Below are positions 1 through 6,522 of a stretch of DNA of 8,726 bases, piece by piece; position 1 is the stretch's first letter, and each line of letters starts with the position of its first letter. Source of the stretch: Lachnospiraceae bacterium (lineage in GTDB: Bacteria > Bacillota_A > Clostridia > Lachnospirales > Lachnospiraceae); the NCBI GenBank assembly GCA_900764695.1, contig CAAFOY010000102.1, positions 1 through 8,726 on the forward strand, written 5' to 3'. Position numbers and translations under genes: made by a program. The notes beneath the pieces are model-generated. The model was not told where the DNA came from, did not search any database, and saw nothing but the letters and a program-made list of their open reading frames with translations.

Positions 1-53
1 AAGCTTATATTAAAATTACAATGGAATTATATATAAGATCAGAAAGGGATCAA

Positions 54-1505
54 ATGAAAAAAATTATATCTAAAATACTTATAGTTATTTTGTTAATAAG
101 TTCCTGTATTGGAACTATAAATGTAGCACCTGTAACTGTAAACGCAGCAACAAAGACTAACTGGCCTAAAGGTCCTTCAATCTATGGTCAGACAGGCGTT
201 TTAATCGAAGCTTCAACGGGCACTGTTTTATATGATAAGAAATGTAATAAGAAGATGTACCCTGCAAGTATTACAAAGATTATGACTGCTTTGCTTACAA
301 TTGAGAATTGTAAGATGGATGAAACGGTAACATTTTCTGACGCAACTATTCACAGCCTACAATATGGAGATGCCAATATGGGGTGTTCTGTAGGTGAACA
401 AATGACTGTAAAGGATTGTCTTTATGCATTAATGTTACAGTCAGCCAACGAAGTTGCCACAGCACTTGGTGAACACATTGCAGGATCTACTAAGAAGTTT
501 GCTGAAATGATGAACAAAAGAGCTAAGGAAGCCGGTGCCCTTAACACTCATTTTGCCAACGCTAACGGTTTACATGATCCAAACCATTATGTAACAGCTT
601 ATGACATGGCAATGATTACAAGAGCAGCTTCTAAGTATTCTGTATTTAATGATATTGTTAATACAACTACATATACCATTAAGCACAATAACAAACGTAA
701 AACCGACGCCACTGCAATTCAGCGTCACAAAATGGTTTGGCCTACAAGCGGCTACTACTATGATGGTATTATCGGTGGAAAAACAGGTTTTACAGACCAG
801 TCAGGAACAACACTTGTTACATATGCAAAACGAAACGGTATGACTCTTATAGCTGTTGTTTTGCACTCTAACGGCACTAATGTATACAAGGATACTAAGG
901 AATTATTAGATTATGGTTTTAATAATTTTGGTTTACAAAATGTTTCTAACAATGACAAAAGATTTGATTCTGACAATAAGGTTACTTTACAGTCACCTTT
1001 CTGTAACACAACAGATTCGATATATATAGATAAAACATCAAACATTGTTTTACCTAAAACAGCTAAATTTTCACAATTAACATCTGATGTAAAATTTAAC
1101 TACACTAAAGATTCATTTGCTACCATTACCTACAAGTATGGCGACAAATCCGTTGGTACTGCAAAAGTAGTTTATTCATCTGATTCAGGCAAGACTGACT
1201 CAACTGTAACCGTGGCATCAACAACAGCTTCACAGCAGACTACAACTGCGGCAAATAATACAGGCAACAATAAAAATAGCAAAACTGCAGTGGCAAAGAA
1301 CAATTCAGGCAAAGATTCTTCAAATAAGGAATCTTCAACCACAGTTTCTAATAAAAACTCTAAGAAGTCTTCATTTAAACTTCCGGGATTTTTTGTTCCT
1401 TTGGTGGTTGTTATCATCATTATTGTAGTTGTTATTTTAGTTCTTATTCTGACTAACAGACGTCTTAATCAGATAAGAGCATCTAAGAGAAATAGAAGAT
1501 ATTAA
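54..1505 (+). CDS. D-alanyl-D-alanine carboxypeptidase (PBP5/DacF-type, peptidase S11)
   Basis: This penicillin-binding protein removes the terminal D-Ala from peptidoglycan pentapeptides outside the membrane. I start it at ATG 54 (483 aa), because AAAGGGA lies 4-5 nt upstream and the protein then opens with MKK and a hydrophobic signal segment; an in-frame ATG at 21 would add 11 polar residues and has no SD. All three S11 motifs are visible: SITK with nucleophile Ser72 and Lys75, SAN at 130-132 and KTG at 243-245. Signal peptidase I cleavage is likely near VNA-A (residue 31). The catalytic domain runs to about 290 and a beta-rich PBP5_C-like region to about 375. A Ser/Thr/Asn/Lys-rich linker (about 380-440), a strong transmembrane helix (446-467, Val/Ile-rich) and a basic cytoplasmic tail follow. 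The recombinase homologue begins 32 nt downstream, probably in the same transcript. The enzyme class is secure; the exact dac paralogue is not. Confidence 0.93.
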   Translation: MKKIISKILIVILLISSCIGTINVAPVTVNAATKTNWPKGPSIYGQTGVLIEASTGTVLYDKKCNKKMYPASITKIMTALLTIENCKMDETVTFSDATIHSLQYGDANMGCSVGEQMTVKDCLYALMLQSANEVATALGEHIAGSTKKFAEMMNKRAKEAGALNTHFANANGLHDPNHYVTAYDMAMITRAASKYSVFNDIVNTTTYTIKHNNKRKTDATAIQRHKMVWPTSGYYYDGIIGGKTGFTDQSGTTLVTYAKRNGMTLIAVVLHSNGTNVYKDTKELLDYGFNNFGLQNVSNNDKRFDSDNKVTLQSPFCNTTDSIYIDKTSNIVLPKTAKFSQLTSDVKFNYTKDSFATITYKYGDKSVGTAKVVYSSDSGKTDSTVTVASTTASQQTTTAANNTGNNKNSKTAVAKNNSGKDSSNKESSTTVSNKNSKKSSFKLPGFFVPLVVVIIIIVVVILVLILTNRRLNQIRASKRNRRY

Positions 1506-1537
1506 ATTTTTTCAATGTATTATCAGGAGGTACTTTT

Positions 1538-2275
1538 ATGAATTGGGTTGCACCTATTAAAGATCAGGAAACATTAAAAAATTTCGGTGAAACATTAAAG
1601 CAGGTTGATTACAAGTACTATATTATGTTCGAATTAGGTGTTGGAACAGGACTCCAGCTCCAGGACATTCTTGCATTCAAGAACAAAGATGTAACCGGAA
1701 AAAAAGAAATCGAAGTTACTATTGGAACAAGGAATATGAAGAATGTATTTACAGTTCCTGAAGAATTACAGCAGATTATTAATGAGTATACTAAGGGTAA
1801 AGATCCTGAAGCATATCTTATTCTTGGACATAGTTCATCAAACAAACCTGTATCAAGAGAACAGGCTTACAGAGTACTTAGAAGTGCAGGACACAAGATT
1901 GGTTTAAATTCAATCGGTGCTCAGACTATGAGAAAAACGTATGCATGGAACTATTACAAAGAAACAGGAGATATTTATCATCTTCAGAAACTTTTCAACC
2001 ATGCTTCTCCATCTATTACATATAGATTTATCGGAGAGAAGCCAAACATTGAAGTTTTCTTAAAGAAAATGACACCACAGGAAAATGAACGTAGCCGTTA
2101 CTTACTTTACTTAAATGACAACGGTAAAAAGAAACTTAACAAGATTATTGATACTTTAACAGGTATTAGAGATAACTTTGATAGTCCTGCAAACAATGAC
2201 GCTTTCTACGGAAAGGTTGATTGTCTTTTACAGGAATTAGAAGCATTAATGGAAAACTACCAAAATACAAAATAG
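1538..2275 (+). CDS. Tyrosine recombinase/integrase-fold protein, catalytically degenerate
   Basis: This 245-aa protein has a strong SD (AGGAGG, 7 nt before ATG). It matches the catalytic domain of small Firmicute phage-integrase-family proteins that lack the N-terminal SAM-like DNA-binding domain. Recognisable blocks are GTGLQLQDILAFKNKDV (36-52), QTMRKTYAWNYY (129-140) and FNHASPSITYRFIG (153-166). Compared with the family signature (R...K...HxxR...H...Y), Arg I is Gln40, the box II His is Gln129 and the nucleophilic Tyr is Phe164. A candidate beta-hairpin Lys68, Arg132 and His155 remain. It should therefore not cut and rejoin DNA by the usual mechanism; a DNA-binding or structural role is inference. 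Residues 175-245 form a charged, helix-rich extension I cannot assign. No att repeats, excisionase or other phage genes are nearby, so this looks like a resident gene. It probably shares a transcript with the carboxypeptidase; a terminator follows. Confidence 0.8.
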   Translation: MNWVAPIKDQETLKNFGETLKQVDYKYYIMFELGVGTGLQLQDILAFKNKDVTGKKEIEVTIGTRNMKNVFTVPEELQQIINEYTKGKDPEAYLILGHSSSNKPVSREQAYRVLRSAGHKIGLNSIGAQTMRKTYAWNYYKETGDIYHLQKLFNHASPSITYRFIGEKPNIEVFLKKMTPQENERSRYLLYLNDNGKKKLNKIIDTLTGIRDNFDSPANNDAFYGKVDCLLQELEALMENYQNTK

Positions 2276-2325
2276 GAATTATCAACACACGGTTGGTTTT
2301 TAATATATTTTATTAACATAATTTA

Positions 2326-2363
2326 AAAAGAGCTGCTAATCAACAATGATTTGCAGCTCTTTT
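2326..2363. terminator. Bidirectional intrinsic terminator between convergent genes
   Basis: Arm AAAAGAGCTGCTAATC (2326-2341) pairs with GATTTGCAGCTCTTTT (2348-2363) with one T-T mismatch and a 6-nt loop. The A-rich left and T-rich right flanks let it end both the carboxypeptidase/recombinase transcript (+) and the exonuclease transcript (-), whose stop codon is only 4 nt away. Confidence 0.88.
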
Positions 2364-2366
2364 AAT

Positions 2367-3368
2367 TTAATCGTCATCTTCGTCTTCCCATTCTTCTATG
2401 ACGATTTCCTTATTTAAATATTTCTGTCTTCTCTCTCGTCTCTTCTCTCTTATTGACTCTTGTTTTTCATAGATACTGTCGGCCCCCGCCTTATCTGTAG
2501 ACTTCATAATCTTGATAGCATAAAAACTGTCTTCTTCACATTTTTTTATCTTTATTTTGCCCCTAACATATCCATGTTCCTTACATTCTCCAAGACAATA
2601 ATATGTTTTTCCACAATCGGAAAACCAGTCAAGGTGCTTCTTTAACGGCTTATCACACTTGTTACATAACATTAGTCTTACGTCTTTGTCTGCAAACAAT
2701 TCGTCCTTAGTCAAAAACTCACGGGTAACAAGTTTAGTATATTCATCAAATCTAACGAATATTTCTTCTTCTTTAATTCTAGGGGAATAAAATGTGTCAA
2801 TTGATAAACGATCTTTATATTTATCGTAGTCCATAGATTGTAAAATTCTGGCTGTATAATAAGCATCGCTTAAAGCCCTGTGGAACTCATGCTCTTCCTG
2901 AATGTTTAAATACTCAACAGCACTGGTCAAATTTCTTTTCATATGTCCGTCATCATATCTTAAGCTGAACATTTTCTGTAAATCAACATAGAATAACGGA
3001 AAATCCAATACTCTTTCCAGATTATAATGTTTCATATTCTTCTGCAATTCAGTCAAATCCATTGACCCCCATGTACAGAAAATATAATCATCACCGCACC
3101 ATTCCAGAAAATCTCTTATTACTTTTCTGAAATCTTTTCCATCATTTAACTCTTCTTCAGTGAAATGGGTAATTTCCTGAATCTTATAGTGAAGTTTCTT
3201 GAAAACTCTAGGCTTTATGACCTGTTGAAAAGAATCCACAATGGTCTTTCTATCATCACTTACCCTAACAGCTCCAATTTCTATTATTTCAAAAGTTAAA
3301 TCCGTATGACAATGACTTTTTCCGTAAGGATTCTGATTCCACTCCAAATCCATTACAATATAATCCAT
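2367..3368 (-). CDS. DEDDh 3'-5' exonuclease (KapD/ERI1/DnaQ-like) with Cys-rich C-terminal region
   Basis: Two ATG codons are adjacent (3371 and 3368). GGAG at 3379-3376 is 4 nt from the first and 7 nt from the second, so I prefer 3368 (333 aa). Residues here are counted from the upstream Met. The N-terminal domain is an RNase H-fold exonuclease: Exo I is MDLEW (Asp8, Glu10), Exo II has Asp105 in GSMDLTEL, and Exo III is HRALSDA (His164, Asp169). Together these give the two-metal DEDDh set. Members trim 3' ends of DNA or RNA; the substrate here is unknown. Beyond about 190 there is a less common part: CNKC (236-239), then Cys253, Cys259 and Cys263, a possible zinc ribbon. A basic helix (about 300-320) and an acidic tail ending EDEDDD follow. 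The gene begins 37 nt after the tRNA-Arg 3' end and is probably co-transcribed with it. Confidence 0.85.
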   Translation of the reverse strand: MDYIVMDLEWNQNPYGKSHCHTDLTFEIIEIGAVRVSDDRKTIVDSFQQVIKPRVFKKLHYKIQEITHFTEEELNDGKDFRKVIRDFLEWCGDDYIFCTWGSMDLTELQKNMKHYNLERVLDFPLFYVDLQKMFSLRYDDGHMKRNLTSAVEYLNIQEEHEFHRALSDAYYTARILQSMDYDKYKDRLSIDTFYSPRIKEEEIFVRFDEYTKLVTREFLTKDELFADKDVRLMLCNKCDKPLKKHLDWFSDCGKTYYCLGECKEHGYVRGKIKIKKCEEDSFYAIKIMKSTDKAGADSIYEKQESIREKRRERRQKYLNKEIVIEEWEDEDDD

Positions 3369-3408
3369 CATTTTTCTCCAATATTAAATTACATGCATAG
3401 CATGCTAA

Positions 3409-3482
3409 CGCACCTGACTGGATTCGAACCAGCGACCTACCGCTTAGGAGGCGGTTGCTCTATCCTGCTGAGCCACAGATGC
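3409..3482 (-). tRNA. tRNA-Arg (anticodon CCT)
   Basis: The 74-nt minus-strand sequence folds as a complete cloverleaf. Acceptor GCATCTG pairs with CAGGTGC (one G-T pair) and the discriminator is G. The D stem is GCTC/GAGC. The anticodon stem ACCGC/GCGGT encloses loop CTCCTAA, so the anticodon is CCT and reads AGG. The T arm is GCTGG-TTCGAAT-CCAGT. CCA is not encoded, so it must be added enzymatically. It lies 12 nt after the serS terminator T-run and 37 nt before the exonuclease gene. Confidence 0.97.
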
Positions 3483-3493
3483 AAATGTTTACA

Positions 3494-3525
3494 GAAAAGT
3501 AAGCCCTACATTGTAAGGCTTTACT
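3494..3525 (-). terminator. Intrinsic terminator after serS
   Basis: On the minus strand AGTAA(A)GCCTTAC pairs with GTAGGGCTTACT around an AAT loop, with one bulged A and one G-T pair, and is followed by TTTTCTG. It starts about 30 nt after the serS stop codon. The tRNA gene begins so soon after it that tRNA transcription must come from read-through or from a promoter overlapping this hairpin. Confidence 0.75.
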
Positions 3526-3554
3526 CTTCCGTAAATCTTTATTTTCTATAATTA

Positions 3555-4838
3555 TTATTTTGCTTCAATCTTTTCAAGTCCACCCATATATGGTCTTAAA
3601 ACTTCAGGAATTACGATGCTTCCATCAGCCTGCTGATAGTTTTCAAGAATAGCTGCTGTTGTTCTACCTGCAGCAACACCACTACCATTTAATGTGTGTA
3701 CAAATTCAGCTTTGTCGCCTGCATTATCTTTGTACTTAATGTTAGCACGTCTTGCCTGGAATGTTTCAAAGTTACTACAACTTGAAATTTCAACATATCT
3801 ACCATAACTTGGCATCCAAACTTCAATATCGTATTTCATTGCTGCTGTAAATCCAAGATCACCAATACAAATCTTAACAACTCTGTAAGGAAGTCCTAAC
3901 ATCTGAAGAACATCTTCAGCATCTCTTGTAAGCTTTTCTAATTCATCATAAGATGTTTCAGGCTTACAGAACTTAACTAATTCTACCTTGTTGAACTGAT
4001 GCTGTCTGATAAGACCTCTTGTATCTCTACCTGCTGAACCTGCTTCTGCACGGAAACAAGCTGTGTATGCACAATGCATAATAGGAAGTTTTGATCCATC
4101 TAAAATCTGGTTTCTGTACATATTAGTTACAGGAACTTCTGCTGTTGGAACTAAGAAATATTCCTTACCATCACCCTGAACCTTATATGCATCTTCTTCA
4201 AACTTAGGTAACTGACCTGTTCCTGTCATACTTTCACGGCTAACCATAAATGGTGGGAATACTTCTGTATATCCGTGCTTTGTAGTATGAGTATCAAGGA
4301 AAAAGTTAACGATTGCTCTTTCAAGCTTTGCACCTAAATCTCTATATACTGTAAATCTTGAACCACTAATCTTTGCTGCTGTTTCAGGATCAAGGATTCC
4401 TAAATCTGCACCAAGGTCCCAATGTGCCTTTGGTTCAAAATCAAACTTAGTAGGTTCTCCAAACTTTCTGATTTCAACATTATCTTCATCCGTCATCCCC
4501 TGAGGAACTGTTGGATTAGGAATATTAGGAAGTGTAAGCATATAATTATTTAAATCTTCTTCTGCCTTGCTTAATTCTCCATTTAAAGTCTTAACTTTTT
4601 CTGAAATTTCTTTCATTTCAGCCATAATTGGAGCTACATCTTTTCCTTCTTTCTTATACTGTGGAATAAGCTTAGATGTTGCATTCTGTTCAGCCTTTAA
4701 TGTTTCAACTTCACCTAAAAGATTTCTTCTCTTTTCATCTAAATCTTTAAATAAGCTTAAATCAAATTCTTCATTTCTTGTAGAAAGTGCTTTTTCAACT
4801 TCTTCAAAATTATTTCTTAGTAATTTAATATCTAACAT
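3555..4838 (-). CDS. serS: Serine--tRNA ligase (seryl-tRNA synthetase)
   Basis: This cytoplasmic class II synthetase charges tRNA-Ser (and tRNA-Sec where present) with serine using ATP. I start it at ATG 4838, which opens [10 protein letters not shown] as the family does and gives 427 aa, the usual bacterial length; an upstream in-frame codon at 4871 would add 11 unconserved residues. A weak SD (AGG, 10 nt upstream) supports 4838. Residues about 1-105 are the charged antiparallel coiled-coil arm that contacts the tRNA-Ser long variable arm. The catalytic core shows the TAE serine-binding motif (232-234), motif 2 FRAEAG with Arg263 followed by [13 protein letters not shown], and motif 3 [16 protein letters not shown] with Arg392. 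All are intact. It has its own promoter and a structured leader, and it ends in a terminator before the tRNA-Arg. The neighbouring DUF4446/parAB cluster is a common arrangement in Clostridia. Confidence 0.97.
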   Translation of the reverse strand: MLDIKLLRNNFEEVEKALSTRNEEFDLSLFKDLDEKRRNLLGEVETLKAEQNATSKLIPQYKKEGKDVAPIMAEMKEISEKVKTLNGELSKAEEDLNNYMLTLPNIPNPTVPQGMTDEDNVEIRKFGEPTKFDFEPKAHWDLGADLGILDPETAAKISGSRFTVYRDLGAKLERAIVNFFLDTHTTKHGYTEVFPPFMVSRESMTGTGQLPKFEEDAYKVQGDGKEYFLVPTAEVPVTNMYRNQILDGSKLPIMHCAYTACFRAEAGSAGRDTRGLIRQHQFNKVELVKFCKPETSYDELEKLTRDAEDVLQMLGLPYRVVKICIGDLGFTAAMKYDIEVWMPSYGRYVEISSCSNFETFQARRANIKYKDNAGDKAEFVHTLNGSGVAAGRTTAAILENYQQADGSIVIPEVLRPYMGGLEKIEAK

Positions 4839-4875
4839 TATTTTTCTACCTATCCCGAATATTATTAGCACAAAA

Positions 4876-4940
4876 TCATACTTTCATATTCAGGCTCAGA
4901 TGCTTCGGGCATTAAGCATCTGAATTTCATCCTTTCATAT
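4876..4940 (-). promoter_or_regulatory. Structured serS leader: hairpin flanked by direct repeats
   Basis: In the putative serS 5' leader (about 135 nt), CAGATGCTT and AAGCATCTG form a perfect 9-bp stem (4922-4914 with 4905-4897) with 8-nt loop AATGCCCG, extendable by A-T and G-T pairs. Near-identical 14-mers flank it (4927-4940 and 4876-4889, ATATGAAAG-G/T-ATGA on the minus strand, one mismatch). There is no T-box consensus (AGGGTGG...) and no U-run after the stem, so it is neither a T-box leader nor a terminator. Its function is unknown. Confidence 0.5.
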
Positions 4941-4979
4941 TTTTTATTAAACCCTTTTTATCTTATCTTCAGTATATAG

Positions 4980-5008
4980 ATTATAACCCTAACACCTTAT
5001 TTTTGCAA
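4980..5008 (-). promoter_or_regulatory. sigma-A-type promoter of serS
   Basis: The minus strand carries TTGCAA (5008-5003), exactly 17 nt, then a perfect TATAAT (4985-4980). The start would be near 4973, giving a leader of about 135 nt before the serS ATG. This is the best promoter match in the window. Confidence 0.8.
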
Positions 5009-5014
5009 GGATTG

Positions 5015-5043
5015 TGGCAAACATTATCTACTTATGGTATACT
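5015..5043 (+). promoter_or_regulatory. Candidate promoter of the phosphotransferase-like gene
   Basis: An extended -10, TGG-TATACT (5035-5043), lies 17 nt after a poor -35, TGGCAA (5015-5020). It would start transcription near 5050, about 54 nt before the chosen ATG. It sits back-to-back with the serS promoter, with the two -35 boxes only 6 nt apart. A TATAAT at 5056-5061 has no good -35. Confidence 0.4.
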
Positions 5044-5087
5044 TATGTTAACAATTATAATAATTTAACCTTTTTAGTAATATACTT

Positions 5088-5093
5088 GGGAGG
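5088..5093 (+). promoter_or_regulatory. SD sequence that decides the start of the phosphotransferase-like gene
   Basis: GGGAGG is followed by ATG at 5095 (1 nt away, too close) and ATG at 5104 (10 nt away). The spacing favours 5104. Confidence 0.6.
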
Positions 5094-5103
5094 AATGATA
5101 CAG

Positions 5104-5853
5104 ATGAATACTAATATTAATGAAAATGTTATTAACACACGAAGAAATAATCGCATCATAAAGCACAATGATGCTGTTTATAAAGTATTTAACGAAGGAT
5201 ATTCTAAGGAAGATGTTTTCGCCGAAGCTTTTTTTACTTCAAAGATTGAAGGATTAAAGGTCGGTGCTCCATCAATTGAGCAGGTTACTACCATTAACGG
5301 TCAATGGGCTTTTATGTATCCTGACATTTATGGTGAATCACTTTACACTCTTATGATGAATAATCCTGACAAATTAGATGAATATATGGATAAGCTTATT
5401 AAAATTCAGACTAATATTCATAGTAAGAAATGCCCTTATCTTCCAATTCAGAAGCAGAAATTAACTGATTATATTAATTCTGCACATTTGGATAGATACT
5501 TAAAGCTTGATCTTCTTGATATGCTTAACAGTTCACCTAAACATAAGAAATTATGTCACGGCAATCTTACACCACATAACATCATCATAAAAGATGACAA
5601 TATTTATGTAACTGATTGGAACCATGCATCACAGGGTAATGCCAGTGCTGATGTTGCCCGTACGTATTTATGGATGCTTATTAACATGCCTGATTATGCA
5701 GAAAACTACCTTGAACGATTCTGTAATGAAACAAATACAAGTTCAAAGTATGTTCATAATTGGATTCCAATTGTTGCCGCAGCAAGATGTGCAAAAAACA
5801 TTCCGGAAGAAGTAAAAATTCTCAACGGATTAATTTCAGTAATGGAATACTAA
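5104..5853 (+). CDS. Phosphotransferase-fold protein (APH/choline-kinase-like), probable pseudokinase
   Basis: This 249-aa protein resembles the aminoglycoside-phosphotransferase/choline-kinase superfamily. From Met at 5104, the N-lobe has AVYKVF with the candidate ATP-binding Lys27 and a helix-C Glu near 41. The C-lobe has the Brenner-like motif HGNLTPHNI (152-160) and VTDWNHAS with the metal-binding Asp171. It is followed by QGNASADVARTYL, a block I recall from Firmicute phosphotransferases of unknown substrate. In active members the motif is HGD; here the catalytic Asp is Asn154 (codon AAT), while Asn159 and Asp171 are kept. The fold is therefore supported, but phosphoryl transfer is doubtful. 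No signal peptide or membrane helix is seen, so it is cytoplasmic. The open frame continues upstream to 5014, but SD spacing and family-like sequence favour 5104. It is monocistronic, divergent from serS and followed by a terminator. Nothing supports a resistance role. Confidence 0.75.
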   Translation: MNTNINENVINTRRNNRIIKHNDAVYKVFNEGYSKEDVFAEAFFTSKIEGLKVGAPSIEQVTTINGQWAFMYPDIYGESLYTLMMNNPDKLDEYMDKLIKIQTNIHSKKCPYLPIQKQKLTDYINSAHLDRYLKLDLLDMLNSSPKHKKLCHGNLTPHNIIIKDDNIYVTDWNHASQGNASADVARTYLWMLINMPDYAENYLERFCNETNTSSKYVHNWIPIVAAARCAKNIPEEVKILNGLISVMEY

Positions 5854-5863
5854 ATAAAATAAT

Positions 5864-5905
5864 AAAAGCAAGAGCTACCGAATTATTGGTAGCTCCTTGC
5901 TTTTT
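5864..5905. terminator. Bidirectional intrinsic terminator between convergent genes
   Basis: AAAAGCAAGAGCTACC (5864-5879) pairs with GGTAGCT and CTTGCTTTT (5888-5904) with one bulged C and an 8-nt loop. On + it is followed by TTTTTCTT and ends the phosphotransferase-like gene. On - it leads into TTTTATTATTTTA and ends the DUF4446 transcript. Confidence 0.9.
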
Positions 5906-5914
5906 CTTAATTTA

Positions 5915-6394
5915 TTAGTCTTCGTCTGAACTTATTGCTTTCTGCAATGCCTGCTTTTCTTCTTCACCAAGTGTTGAATAAGCTGTTCCGTTTTCTATTT
6001 CTTTTATATAAGTGTAACTGCTTTCTCTACCATGCATTGTGTTTAAAATAAATCCGTTATTATTGTCATCTAACAAACATAATGCAAAGCTTAAATTTCC
6101 ACCCATTTCTTTAAATGCATCATATTTTACAATACCAAGTTTATGAAATGTTGATGTAATTCCACTTAATGCCTTGTCCATTTTAACTTCTGCATCCTGG
6201 TAACTGCTTTCTAACTTTTCCATCTGCTGGAAGTTTTCTTCAATGGCATCTGCAAGGTTTGTTGCATCTTTTCCTTCCATAAATGCTTCATATCTCTTCA
6301 TTAACTTTGATATTCTACTGCTCTGTATAATATGTAACATAAAAAATACTAAAAATAGTGCTGCAATTATTCCTATATAAATGTAATCTTTCAT
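5915..6394 (-). CDS. DUF4446 family membrane-anchored protein
   Basis: The start is ATG 6394 (159 aa), since AGGAG lies exactly 7 nt upstream; a GTG at 6412 would add six residues but has no SD. An N-terminal transmembrane helix (about 2-22, rich in I/L/F) is followed by a charged, probably coiled-coil stretch (about 25-85). A conserved core follows (about 87-135) containing GIVKYDAFKEMGGNLSFAL, LDDNNNGF and GRESSYTY. I recognise this core as DUF4446, a family of unknown function that in Clostridia often follows parB. One helix at the N-terminus predicts a single-pass protein; the side of the membrane facing the core is not certain. It lies 110 nt downstream of parB, with no clear promoter or terminator between, so co-transcription with parB is likely. 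A role in segregation or origin anchoring is speculation from position only. Confidence 0.85.
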   Translation of the reverse strand: MKDYIYIGIIAALFLVFFMLHIIQSSRISKLMKRYEAFMEGKDATNLADAIEENFQQMEKLESSYQDAEVKMDKALSGITSTFHKLGIVKYDAFKEMGGNLSFALCLLDDNNNGFILNTMHGRESSYTYIKEIENGTAYSTLGEEEKQALQKAISSDED

Positions 6395-6522
6395 TTTCTT
6401 ACTCCTTTTCACCTGTTTATACTTATTACAATGTTATTTTAAAGTGTTGTTTTCTAATCACTTTCAAAAGTTTAACATAATATTGTTACATTTTTATGTA
6501 TTCAATAATAATTTACATTAAA

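Noticed and set aside
1172..1420. 82-codon minus-strand frame opposite the carboxypeptidase linker
   Set aside because: It mirrors the low-complexity Ser/Thr/Asn codons and transmembrane region and has no SD or family resemblance.
1538..3482. Integrative element: recombinase gene near a tRNA gene
   Set aside because: The tRNA 3' end is not duplicated in the window, the recombinase lacks catalytic residues, no excisionase or phage genes are present, and base composition does not change.
3306..3551. 81-codon + strand reading frame containing LTGFEPATYRLGGG
   Set aside because: It is the antisense translation of the tRNA-Arg gene, a well-known false protein, and it also overlaps the exonuclease start and the serS terminator.
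4897..4922. serS leader hairpin as mimic of the tRNA-Arg acceptor (shared GCATCTG)
   Set aside because: Only a 7-mer is shared and the rest of the cloverleaf is absent, so chance is the simpler explanation.
4839..4973. T-box riboswitch upstream of serS
   Set aside because: The leader is too short, lacks the T-box consensus and has no terminator/antiterminator pair.
5104..5853. Aminoglycoside resistance gene
   Set aside because: The superfamily is broad, the catalytic Asp is replaced and the context is housekeeping.
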